Assembly: GCF_020523825.1 (NCBI RefSeq)
Contig: NZ_JAJALK010000013.1
Span: 1 to 64,000, forward strand
From: Methylobacterium brachiatum
GTDB taxonomy: Bacteria > Pseudomonadota > Alphaproteobacteria > Rhizobiales > Beijerinckiaceae
DNA: 64,000 bases
Direction of reading: 5' to 3'
Positions within the stretch are counted from its first letter, which is position 1. Every line of letters starts with the position of its first letter. The notes beneath the pieces were generated by a model that was not told where the DNA came from, ran no database searches, and saw only the letters and a list, made by a program, of their open reading frames with translations. A program made the translations under genes and the position numbers. Below, one piece after another: positions 1 through 7,634 of the stretch.

Positions 1-13
1 GAGTGCGCAATGA

Positions 14-307
14 ATCAGCCCAACAGCCCCGCGTGAACCCCAGGCATCCGACTCAGCCCAAACCGAAAGTGCTCTAGGAGCGCTGAAGAAGTTTCAAGAG
101 CGCCGTAGTATTGAGCTTCTTGAGTGGCGTCCCAGCGAAGAAATATTATATATCATTGAGCCGGCATTCTTATTTTTTGTAAGATGGCGCCGCGAAAAAC
201 AATTTCAGGCCGAGCAGCTAGATATGTTCGAGATTTTGATCCAAAGCTTGGCCGAGAATAGCCATATCAATAGATCGGCACTAGAACTTGGGTCTAATGA
301 GATCTGA
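14..307 (+). pseudogene. AT-rich ORF remnant without a start codon
   Basis: An open frame begins just after a TGA (11-13) and runs to a TGA at 305-307, about 97 codons. It has no early ATG or GTG; the first in-frame ATG lies past its middle. An ATG-initiated frame at 10 (MNQPNSPA) ends after 8 codons in the neighbouring frame, so a frameshift near the 5' end could join the two. The product would be charged, with a stretch IEPAFLFFVRWRREKQF. Base composition is much more AT-rich than everything downstream. I do not recognise a family. It may be a decayed or foreign gene fragment, or chance. Confidence 0.3.
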
Positions 308-319
308 AAATGATGTAGA

Positions 320-1525
320 TTAAGAAAATCTATTACTGATACGCAATGCTACAAACAGGCTTAATAATGCAACGCAGCCCAAGACACCAAACGCAGGCCC
401 AGCAGCCGCGAAGCCCTCGCCCAGGGCGTTCTGATAGGCCTCGATCGCCCAGGCGTTGGGTGTGAGCCAGCCGGCCTGCTGCAGCCAGGGGGGCATCAGG
501 AAGCGCGGCACCATCGAGCCGCCGACCGCGGAGAGCAGCAGCACCCCGAAGGTCGAGGCGAGGTGGGCCTGCTGGCGGGACGCGGCCAGCGCGCAGGCGG
601 CCAGCGCGAGGCCCGCGGCCATGGCCGAGACCAGCAGGCAGGCGGCGAGGAAGGCCGGCCAGTGCGGCCCGATCTCGACGCCGTAGAGCAGCGCGGCGGC
701 CAGGAAGATGAGCCCGGCCTGGACCATGCCCTGGAGGGTCAGGAAACCGAACTTGCCGAGCACCACCACCGGCAGGCCGCCGGGGCCGGCCATCAGGCGC
801 TCGGCGATGCCGGTCTCCCGCTCCTCCACCAGCGAGAGCGCCCCCTGCATGGCGGCAAACAGCAGGAAGACCGCGGTGATCGCGCCGGCGTAGTAGCTCA
901 CCCGGGCGTTGGCGGTGCCGGCGGCGGTGCTCTGGCGCTCGACCAGCGCGGCGAAGCTGAACGGCTCCTTCTTGGCCCGCTGCTCGGCAAAGGCCTCGTC
1001 GAGGAAGCGCCGCTCGTCCGGGCCGATCTTGCCGGTGCGCTCGACATCCGCGACGATGCGCGAGAGCACTACGTCGGGCAGAGCCTCGTTCAGCACGCGC
1101 TGGAGCTGGCCGAGGGCGATCGGCGTGGCGAGCGCCTTGGCGGGGTTCTCCACCAGCACCACCGGCTGGTCGGCCGGTCCAGGCGGCGCGTCCGCCGGGG
1201 CGGCGATCAGGTCGCCCCGGAGCACCAGCGCCACGTCGACCGCGCCGGCGCGGACCGCCTGGGTCACCGCCGCCAGGTCGGTCGCCGGCAGGCGGGTGAC
1301 CCGCAGGGACGGGTCGGCCACCAGGGCGTCGGCGAGGCGTTGCGTGGCCGCCGTCCGGGCGAAGTCGGCGAGCCCGAGATGGATGCGGATCCGGTCGCCG
1401 GTCGCCCCGGAGAAGATCGCCGCGAAGATGACGAAGATCACGGTGGGCAGCACGAAGGCCATTACCAGGGCGGCGCGGTCGCGCAGGAGGCTCAGCGCCA
1501 TCACCCGGAACGCGGCGCCGATCAT
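320..1525 (-). CDS. ABC-2 type transporter permease
   Basis: Inner-membrane subunit of an ABC exporter of the ABC-2 family, 401 residues. One hydrophobic segment lies at residues 15-40. A long, mostly soluble loop follows (about 45-210). A cluster of five or so membrane helices fills the C-terminal half (from ATTAVFLL-like residues near 215 to the end). This is the standard DrrB/YhhJ-like plan. The ATG overlaps the last four bases of the upstream ATPase gene, so the two are translationally coupled and surely form one transporter. The substrate is not evident. The position in an operon with a carotenoid-type desaturase suggests a lipid or pigment cargo, which is inference. Confidence 0.88.
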   Translation of the reverse strand: MIGAAFRVMALSLLRDRAALVMAFVLPTVIFVIFAAIFSGATGDRIRIHLGLADFARTAATQRLADALVADPSLRVTRLPATDLAAVTQAVRAGAVDVALVLRGDLIAAPADAPPGPADQPVVLVENPAKALATPIALGQLQRVLNEALPDVVLSRIVADVERTGKIGPDERRFLDEAFAEQRAKKEPFSFAALVERQSTAAGTANARVSYYAGAITAVFLLFAAMQGALSLVEERETGIAERLMAGPGGLPVVVLGKFGFLTLQGMVQAGLIFLAAALLYGVEIGPHWPAFLAACLLVSAMAAGLALAACALAASRQQAHLASTFGVLLLSAVGGSMVPRFLMPPWLQQAGWLTPNAWAIEAYQNALGEGFAAAGPAFGVLGCVALLSLFVALRISNRFS

Positions 1526-2502
1526 CCGGCGGCCCCCGCCCGGCGCGGCTCGGAAGCTCCGCGATCCGCGACCTCCCGGGGCCGGATCGCGTCGAGATAC
1601 AGGGCCTCGAGCCGCGGAGCGCGGACCCGCACCTCGGCCACCGGCACGCCCTGGGCCCGCAGCGCCCCGAGCAAGGCCGCACCGTCGAGGCCGGAGCGCT
1701 CCACCGAGCGCCAGACCAGGCCGTCCGGCTCGGCCGGCACGAAGCCGCCGCGGCGCAGCACCGTCTCCGCGGCCGCATCCGCCGGCAGGGCGAGGCTCAG
1801 CTCCCGCTCCGGCGCGCCGACCCGCAGCTGCGCCAGCAGGTCGGCGAGGCGCCCTTCGCGCACGATCCGGCCCTGCGCCAGGAACGCGACCCGGGAGGCG
1901 AGGCGCTCGGCCTCGGCGAAATCGTGGGTGGCGATCAGGATCGCGGTGCCCGCGGCCTTCAGCCGGTCCAGCACCGCGTGGATCGCCGCCCGGGCGGCGA
2001 GGTCGACGCCGCTGGTCGGCTCGTCGAGCAGGACGAGGCGCGGCCGGTTCATCAGGCTCGCCGCGATGTTGACCCGGCGCCGGTAGCCGCCGGACAGGAT
2101 CCCGACCGGACGATGCGTCACATCGGCGATGTCGGCCATCTCCAGGGCGGCCGCGACGGCCGCGCGCCGGTCGCGCCGGGCCACGCCCGCGAGCTGGCCG
2201 AAGACGCCGAGATTCTCGGCGACCGTGAGGCGCGGGTAGAGGGCGATCTCCTGGGGCACCCAGCCGATGCTTCGGCGGGCGCTGCCGGATCGGAACGGGT
2301 CGGCGCCGGCCACCCGCACGGTCCCGGCGCTGGGAGCGAGGCGGCCCGCCACCAGTCGCATCAGCGAAGATTTTCCGGCCCCGTTCGGGCCGAGCAGCGC
2401 CAAGGTCTCGGCCGCGTCGAGGTCGAGATCGACCTGCTCCAGCACCCGCCGCCCGCGCAGGTCCAGGCCGACACCCGCGATCCTGACGAGGGGATCCTCC
2501 AC
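1522..2502 (-). CDS. ABC transporter ATP-binding protein
   Basis: ATPase partner of the adjacent ABC-2 permease, about 326 residues. It shows Walker A (GPNGAGKSS), a Q-loop (VPQEIALYPRLTV), the signature LSGGYRRRV, Walker B (LVLLDEPTSGVD) and the H-loop (IATHDF). About 100 residues after the nucleotide-binding domain form the C-terminal extension common in ABC-2 ATPases. I place the start at a GTG (2502), four bases after the stop of the DUF2141 gene. The longer open frame to 2706 has no domain content and overlaps that gene. The 3' end overlaps the permease start by four bases. Confidence 0.88.
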   Translation of the reverse strand: MEDPLVRIAGVGLDLRGRRVLEQVDLDLDAAETLALLGPNGAGKSSLMRLVAGRLAPSAGTVRVAGADPFRSGSARRSIGWVPQEIALYPRLTVAENLGVFGQLAGVARRDRRAAVAAALEMADIADVTHRPVGILSGGYRRRVNIAASLMNRPRLVLLDEPTSGVDLAARAAIHAVLDRLKAAGTAILIATHDFAEAERLASRVAFLAQGRIVREGRLADLLAQLRVGAPERELSLALPADAAAETVLRRGGFVPAEPDGLVWRSVERSGLDGAALLGALRAQGVPVAEVRVRAPRLEALYLDAIRPREVADRGASEPRRAGAAG

Positions 2503-2506
2503 CCCG

Positions 2507-2953
2507 TCACCGCCGCGGCAGGGCGCGGGCGAGCCGCACCCGCACGGCGGCGCCGGGCTCCTGCAGCGCGAAGGCCGCGTCGGAGAAGTCCGGCCGGCCC
2601 CTTCGCGCGACGGCGCCGGAGAAGCCGTAGGGTTCGAGCGGCAGGCCGAGCCCGGTCCTGTCGAGCCGGCCGTTGCCGTTGGCATCCTGGAAGGCCGCCA
2701 CCGCATAGGCGCCCGGGGCCACGTCCTGGAAGGTGAACGACGCCCGGCTCCCGGAGGCCGGCGCCTCGTCGCCGCGGGTGCAGAACGGTTCGGACAGGCC
2801 GCCCTGGCACAGGGCCACCCGGACCGGGCCGGCGCCGGGCTCGATCCCGTCGACCTCCACCTTCAGGGTCGCGGCCATCGCGCCCGAGCCGGACAGCAGG
2901 GCGAGGACGCCGAGGCCGGCGGTCAGCGCCAGCCGGCCCGGCGCGCCGATCAC
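2507..2953 (-). CDS. DUF2141 family exported protein
   Basis: Small exported protein of 148 residues starting with GTG. Residues 1-27 form a signal peptide ending AMA-A. The mature part is a single DUF2141 domain with the family hallmarks FQDANGNGRLD and PLEPYGFS, and two cysteines (near 49 and 58) that may pair. Such proteins are periplasmic and of unknown function; the DxNxNGxLD segment resembles a calcium-binding loop. The GTGA start overlaps the desaturase stop, and the ABC ATPase follows four bases after its own stop. It therefore belongs to a four-gene unit. Confidence 0.82.
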   Translation of the reverse strand: MIGAPGRLALTAGLGVLALLSGSGAMAATLKVEVDGIEPGAGPVRVALCQGGLSEPFCTRGDEAPASGSRASFTFQDVAPGAYAVAAFQDANGNGRLDRTGLGLPLEPYGFSGAVARRGRPDFSDAAFALQEPGAAVRVRLARALPRR

Positions 2954-4581
2954 GAGGCCTCGCCGGAGGTCGCCAGCGGCGCGGTGTCGGGGATGCCGGC
3001 CTGGGACGCGGCGCGGGCGCCGGCCAGCTCCTCGATCAGCAGCCGGGCGGAGATGCGGGCGCCCTCGTAGATCACCGGCAGGCCGGAGCCCGGATGGGTG
3101 CCGCCGCCGACGATGTAGAGCCCCGGCCCGAAGCGGTTGTGCGGCCGGAAATACAGCATCTGCATCAGGTCGTGGGCGAGGTTAAAGGTGGCACCCTCGT
3201 GGACCGCGAAATCCTCTTCCCACTGGGTCGGGTCGATGATCCGCTCGTAGCGGATACGGGATTCGATGTCCTCGAGGCCCAGCCGCTTCAGCCGCTCCAG
3301 GATCAGGGCGCGGTAGCTCTCCCGGGTCGCCGCCCAGTCGATCCCGGCCTTGAGGTTCGGCACCGGCACCAGGACGTAGAGGGCGGTGTGGCCGGCCGGC
3401 GCCATGCCGCCGTCGGTATAGCCCGCATGCTGGACGTAGAGGGAGGGCTGCATCGGCAGCGTCCCCTCGGTGATCTCGCGGATGTTGCGCTCGTAGCCGT
3501 CGGCCAGGAGGATCGTGTGGTGCCCCAGGCTGTCGGGCACTGTCCCCTCGATGCCGAGATACAGCATGAAGGTGGAGCAGGAGAGCCGGGCCTTGTGGAT
3601 CTTGGCGTCGCGCCAGCGCGGGCGGTTCCGCTCCGGCACCAGGGCGCGCACGACCTTGGCGAAGTCGCCGTTGATCAGCACCGCGTCGGCGTTGAAGGTC
3701 TCGCCATCCACCACGACGCCGCTGGCGCGCTTGCCGTCGAACACGACACGCTCGACATTCGCGTTCAGCCGGATGTCGACGCCCATGCGGCCAGCCAGGC
3801 CCGCCATCGCCTCGGAGACCGCGCCGCAGCCGCCGACCGGGTGATAGACCCCGTGCTCGTATTCGAGGAACGACAGGATCGTGAACAGGCTCGGGCACCG
3901 GAACGGCGACATGCCGAGGTATTTGGTCTGGAACGAGAAGGCGAGGCGCACCCGCGGATCGGCGAAGTAGCGCTTCAGGTCGCGGTCGACGCTGCGGCCG
4001 GGATGCAGATGGGGCAGGGCGGCCAACATCGCCGGGCTCGCCATGCTGCGCAGGGTGTGGAAGGCCTGCTGCAGGATCGGCTTGAAGTAGTCGAGCTTCG
4101 TCCGGTTCTCGGTGAAGAAGGTCTTGACGTTCTTAGCGTCGTCGGGCGCCAGGCGGGCGATCTCTTCTTCCATGCGAGCGATGTCGCCGGTGGCGCGGAT
4201 CGTGCCGGTGATCCCGTCCTCGCCCTCGAACACCAGGTGGTATTGCGGATCGAGCCGCTCGAGCTTGACGTGGTCCTCGAGCCGCTCGCCGCAGCTCGTG
4301 AAGATGTCCGCGAGGATCTGCGGATAAAGGAAGAAGGTCGGGCCGATATCGAACTTGTAGCCGCCCGGCGCGGTCACGGTCTTGGTGCGGCCGCCGACCT
4401 GCGCGTCCTTCTCGAACAACGTCACGTGGATCCCGGCGCGCGCCAGGAGCAGGGCCGAGGCCAGGCCGCCGGGACCGGCACCGACCACGGCCACCCGGCG
4501 TCCGGTCAGCGCTCGCAAACCATCCCCAGACTGAAGCAACGCCGCCGACTCCCCTCGCAACCCCCGAACCCTACCGGCCAA
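2950..4581 (-). CDS. Phytoene/diapophytoene desaturase-family FAD oxidoreductase (CrtI/CrtN type)
   Basis: FAD-dependent desaturase or isomerase of the CrtI family, which introduces double bases into carotenoid precursors at the membrane. The dinucleotide-binding motif GAGPGGLASALLLARAG is followed by FEKDAQVGGRTKT. The C-terminal FAD motif LYIVGGGTHPGSGLPVIYEGARISA is typical of CrtI/CrtN. Length (up to 543) suits the family. The start is uncertain: the longest frame uses TTG (4581) and other in-frame TTGs lie at 4560 and 4539, with no ATG nearby. It heads an operon with a DUF2141 protein and an ABC transporter. Methylobacterium pigments are known to be squalene-derived C30 carotenoids, so a CrtN-like role is plausible. 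C40 desaturase or related oxidase activity cannot be excluded. Confidence 0.82.
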   Translation of the reverse strand: MAGRVRGLRGESAALLQSGDGLRALTGRRVAVVGAGPGGLASALLLARAGIHVTLFEKDAQVGGRTKTVTAPGGYKFDIGPTFFLYPQILADIFTSCGERLEDHVKLERLDPQYHLVFEGEDGITGTIRATGDIARMEEEIARLAPDDAKNVKTFFTENRTKLDYFKPILQQAFHTLRSMASPAMLAALPHLHPGRSVDRDLKRYFADPRVRLAFSFQTKYLGMSPFRCPSLFTILSFLEYEHGVYHPVGGCGAVSEAMAGLAGRMGVDIRLNANVERVVFDGKRASGVVVDGETFNADAVLINGDFAKVVRALVPERNRPRWRDAKIHKARLSCSTFMLYLGIEGTVPDSLGHHTILLADGYERNIREITEGTLPMQPSLYVQHAGYTDGGMAPAGHTALYVLVPVPNLKAGIDWAATRESYRALILERLKRLGLEDIESRIRYERIIDPTQWEEDFAVHEGATFNLAHDLMQMLYFRPHNRFGPGLYIVGGGTHPGSGLPVIYEGARISARLLIEELAGARAASQAGIPDTAPLATSGEAS

Positions 4582-4654
4582 GCTAGGCTCGCAACGCCCC
4601 AGGGCAATTGCAGCCCTTTGTCGCGCGTTCGGCAGCGGACGAAAAGGGATGACC

Positions 4655-5500
4655 TTAACCGACGGTTGCGAGCCGTCCCTGGCCGTAGGCGATCGCCTGC
4701 AGGGCGATCCCCGCCGCGGTGGCGACGTTGAGCGAGTCGAAGCCCGGGGCCATCGGGATCCGCACCGGGCGGGCCCGGCCGAGCGTGGCCGCGTCGAGCC
4801 CCGGCCCCTCGGTCCCGAGGATGAGCAGCACCCGCTTGGGTGTGGCGAGATCGTCGAGCGATTCGGCCGCCCCGGGGCTGAGCGCCAAGGCCTCGAGATC
4901 GAGCGCCCGGGCCAGCGTCAGCCAGTCCTGCCCGGGGGCGAGCCGGGCGAAGGGCTGGATCAGCGCGGCGCCGGCCGAGACCCGGATGCTCTTGCGGTAG
5001 AGCGGATCGCAGCTGGTGGCGTCGAGGAACACCGCATCGGCCCCGAAAGCCGCCGCGTTGCGGAAGGCGGCGCCGACATTGTCGTGGTTGGTCAGGCCCG
5101 CGAGGCCGAGCACCAGGGCGGGCGCTGGGGCGGGCGGCACGAGGGCCGCTGGGTCGGGCTCCGGCCCGCGCCGGCCCACCGCCAGGACCCCGCGATGGAT
5201 CGGGAAGCCGGTGACGGCGCTCATCACCGCCTTGTCGGCCAGGTAGACCGGCGGCTTGTCCCGGCAGGCGGCCACGTCCGGGGCGAGGCCCGGCCAGCGC
5301 TCCGGGGCGAGCAGGATCGATTCCGCCCGGAACCGGGCCCGCGGGTCGAGCAGAAGCCGCAGGGTGACCTCGCCCTCGGCGATGAAGCGCCGGGTGCGGC
5401 CGACGAGGTCGCGCTCGCGCATCCGGGTATAGGGTTCGAGGCGCGGGTCGTCGGGATCCGCGATCGGTTCCGCGGCGACCGTCTCCTCGCGGTGGCCCAT
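4655..5500 (-). CDS. SpoU/TrmH-family RNA 2'-O-methyltransferase
   Basis: Probable rRNA or tRNA 2'-O-ribose methyltransferase using S-adenosylmethionine, 281 residues. The N-terminal 110 residues resemble the substrate-binding region. The C-terminal SPOUT domain carries the three family motifs: LTNHDNVGAAFRNAAAFGA, LILGTEGPGLD and IPMAPGFDSLNVATAAGIAL, which build the knotted cofactor site. It follows the MaoC gene by one base on the same strand, so the two are co-transcribed. The exact target nucleotide cannot be read from sequence. Confidence 0.88.
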   Translation of the reverse strand: MGHREETVAAEPIADPDDPRLEPYTRMRERDLVGRTRRFIAEGEVTLRLLLDPRARFRAESILLAPERWPGLAPDVAACRDKPPVYLADKAVMSAVTGFPIHRGVLAVGRRGPEPDPAALVPPAPAPALVLGLAGLTNHDNVGAAFRNAAAFGADAVFLDATSCDPLYRKSIRVSAGAALIQPFARLAPGQDWLTLARALDLEALALSPGAAESLDDLATPKRVLLILGTEGPGLDAATLGRARPVRIPMAPGFDSLNVATAAGIALQAIAYGQGRLATVG

Positions 5501-5501
5501 C

Positions 5502-5975
5502 TCAGCTCTGCTGGCGCTCGGTGCGGACCGCCAGCGGGTCGGCCTCGGCCTTGGTCGGCACCTTCACCAGCGCCTCGCCGTCGAGGACGGTCTCCCCGGC
5601 CACGGAGCAGCGGCAGGCGAGCCGCGCCCGGCGACGCTCCGGCATCAGCTCGGCCACCGTGACGGTCACGTCGACGATGTCGCCGATCCGCACCGGCGCG
5701 CGGAAGTTGAGGGTCTGCGAGATGTAGACCGCCCCCGGGCCCGGCAGGCGGGTGCCGAGCACCGCCGAGATCAGCCCGGCCGTGTACAGGCCGTGGGCGA
5801 TGCGCGTGCCGAACGGCGTGCGCGCCGCGAAGTGCTCGGACAGGTGGATCGGGTTGCGGTCGCCGGTGATCTCGGCGAATCCGACCACGTCGGAGGAGGC
5901 GATCGTCTTCGAGAGGGTTTCCGACAACCCGACCTCGAGATCCTCGAAATAGAGCACGCGCAATTCGGGCAGCAT
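5502..5975 (-). CDS. MaoC-like (R)-enoyl-CoA hydratase
   Basis: Hot-dog fold hydratase of 157 residues. The MaoC/PhaJ catalytic motif is visible: FAEITGDRNPIHL gives the Asp and His of the hydratase-2 site, followed by FGTRIAHGLYTAGLIS. Enzymes of this type hydrate trans-2-enoyl-CoA to (R)-3-hydroxyacyl-CoA, which can feed polyhydroxyalkanoate synthesis; a phaC gene lies at 44.8 kb, but the link is inference. The start is the ATG at 5975, where family similarity begins. The longer frame to 6239 reads into a low-similarity region that overlaps the divergent transporter gene. Confidence 0.85.
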   Translation of the reverse strand: MLPELRVLYFEDLEVGLSETLSKTIASSDVVGFAEITGDRNPIHLSEHFAARTPFGTRIAHGLYTAGLISAVLGTRLPGPGAVYISQTLNFRAPVRIGDIVDVTVTVAELMPERRRARLACRCSVAGETVLDGEALVKVPTKAEADPLAVRTERQQS

Positions 5976-6153
5976 GGCTCGGCAGACCTCCGGTTCCGGC
6001 CGGTCGCAACTCTGGCGCGGCCGCCTCAACAAGACCGCGTCGCACGATCGCGCCGCCGAATCCACCCGGACAAAGGCGCAAGATCCTTGAACTTTCTTGA
6101 GGCGCGGACAGGGTTTTCTCAACGACGGCTCGACAGGCGCGCCGCACTCGGCG

Positions 6154-6771
6154 ATGACGCGCCCCGTGACCGCTGACCCTGCCGCCCGTCCCGAGCCGCC
6201 CGCCCTGCGCCCGGTCGTCGCCCGCGTGGCGGCGCTCAACCTCGGCTATTTCGGCATCGAGATCGCGGTGGCCCTCGCCATCGGCTCCGTGGCGCTGATC
6301 GCCGACAGCCTCGATTTTCTCGAAGACGCGGCGATCAACCTGCTGATCTTCGCCGGGCTGTCCTGGAGCGCGCGCAACCGGGCGCGGCTCGGCACCGCCA
6401 TGGCGTTCATCCTGCTCGTGCCGGCCCTGGCCACGGCCTACGCCGCCTATGAGAAGTTTGCCGACTTCGTGCCCCCGGCGGCGCTGCCCCTGACGTTGAC
6501 CGGCCTCGGGGCGCTGGCGGTGAACCTCACCTGCGCGCTGATGCTCGCCCGGCACCGGTCCGGCTCGGGCAGCCTGACCCGGGCGGCTTATCTCTCGGCC
6601 CGCAACGACGCCTACGCCAACCTGGCGATCATCGCGGCCGGGCTGGTCACCGCCCTCCATCCCAGCCCCTGGCCGGATCTCGTCGCGGCGGCCGGCATCG
6701 CGATCCTCAACGCCGATTCCGCCGCCGACATCTTCCGGGCCGCCGCGGCCGAGCGCCGGGCCGCACAATAG
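6154..6771 (+). CDS. CDF-like cation transporter
   Basis: Inner-membrane protein of 205 residues with about five to six hydrophobic helices, related to cation diffusion facilitators. The TM2 metal-site region reads ADSLDFLEDA and the TM5 region SARNDAYAN, so the canonical HxxxD/DxxxD pattern is altered and no His is present at either site. It ends in the membrane part and lacks the usual cytoplasmic C-terminal domain. I chose the ATG at 6154, which follows the divergent MaoC promoter region. The metallophosphoesterase gene starts two bases after its stop, so they are likely co-transcribed. Substrate unknown. Confidence 0.72.
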   Translation: MTRPVTADPAARPEPPALRPVVARVAALNLGYFGIEIAVALAIGSVALIADSLDFLEDAAINLLIFAGLSWSARNRARLGTAMAFILLVPALATAYAAYEKFADFVPPAALPLTLTGLGALAVNLTCALMLARHRSGSGSLTRAAYLSARNDAYANLAIIAAGLVTALHPSPWPDLVAAAGIAILNADSAADIFRAAAAERRAAQ

Positions 6772-6773
6772 GC

Positions 6774-7634
6774 ATGTCGATGCGCATCTTCCCGATCTCG
6801 GACCTGCATCTGGAGCGGCGGCGGCTCGACCTGATCGCCCTGCCCACGGCGCCGTTCGACGTCCTCGCCTGCCCGGGGGACCTCTACGAGGGGCATCCCG
6901 AGCGGGGGCTCGCGGCCCTGGTCCACTTGGCGCAGGGCAAACCGATCGTGCTGGTGCCGGGCAACCACGAGCGCTACGCCCCGACGGGCGACCCGCGCAC
7001 TGCCCCGGAGCTGCTGGCGGCCCTTGAGGCGGAAGTCGCCCGGGTGAACCAACTGGGCGCCCGCATCCACCTGCTTCAGGGGGCGCAGGCCTGCGTGATC
7101 GACGGCGTGCGCTTCGTCGGCACGACCCTGTGGAGCGACTGGCGGCTGGCCGGGCGCTGGCTCGCCGCGGACACGCCGGATCGGCCGGAGGATCCGGTGG
7201 CCTATGCCGCCGCGCGCATGACCGACCCGGTCACCGGCTCGCGCGAATATCTCGGATCGATCCGCAAACCCGACGGCGCGGCGTGGCAGCCCGCGGACGC
7301 CATGGCGGCGCATGCGGCCGAGCGCGAGGCGCTGCACGAGGCGCTCCGCATGCGCCATGACGGCCCGACCGTGGTGGTCACCCATCACCCGGCGAGCCCC
7401 TTGGCGGCGGACCGCTACCGGGACGAGCCCGGCGTGCCGTGGTGGGTGCCGGCCTTCTACGCCAGCACCGCGCTCGACGACCTGCCCGATGCCGAGCGCC
7501 CGGATCTGTGGATCTCGGGCCATTTCCACGCCGGGCACGACCTGCGGGTCGGCCGCTGCCGGTGGGTGTCGAACCCCGTCGAGGGCAAGAGCTACCGGGC
7601 CGACTTCAGCCTGCCGGTCGGGGCGGGACGCTAG
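6774..7634 (+). CDS. Metallophosphoesterase (calcineurin-like)
   Basis: Soluble metal-dependent phosphoesterase of 286 residues. All five motifs of the calcineurin-like fold are present in order: SDLHLE near residue 8, PGDLYEG near 34, PGNHERY near 62, VTHHPA near 203 and SGHFHAGHD near 248. These supply the ligands for a two-metal centre. The substrate (nucleotide, phosphoprotein or other) cannot be inferred. It is coupled to the upstream transporter gene. Its last 29 bases overlap the 3' end of the convergent histidine kinase gene. Confidence 0.9.
   Translation: MSMRIFPISDLHLERRRLDLIALPTAPFDVLACPGDLYEGHPERGLAALVHLAQGKPIVLVPGNHERYAPTGDPRTAPELLAALEAEVARVNQLGARIHLLQGAQACVIDGVRFVGTTLWSDWRLAGRWLAADTPDRPEDPVAYAAARMTDPVTGSREYLGSIRKPDGAAWQPADAMAAHAAEREALHEALRMRHDGPTVVVTHHPASPLAADRYRDEPGVPWWVPAFYASTALDDLPDAERPDLWISGHFHAGHDLRVGRCRWVSNPVEGKSYRADFSLPVGAGR

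Noticed and set aside
3094..4731. 545-residue open frame on the plus strand
   Set aside because: Antisense to the CrtI-family gene; no recognisable domain and low-complexity composition.
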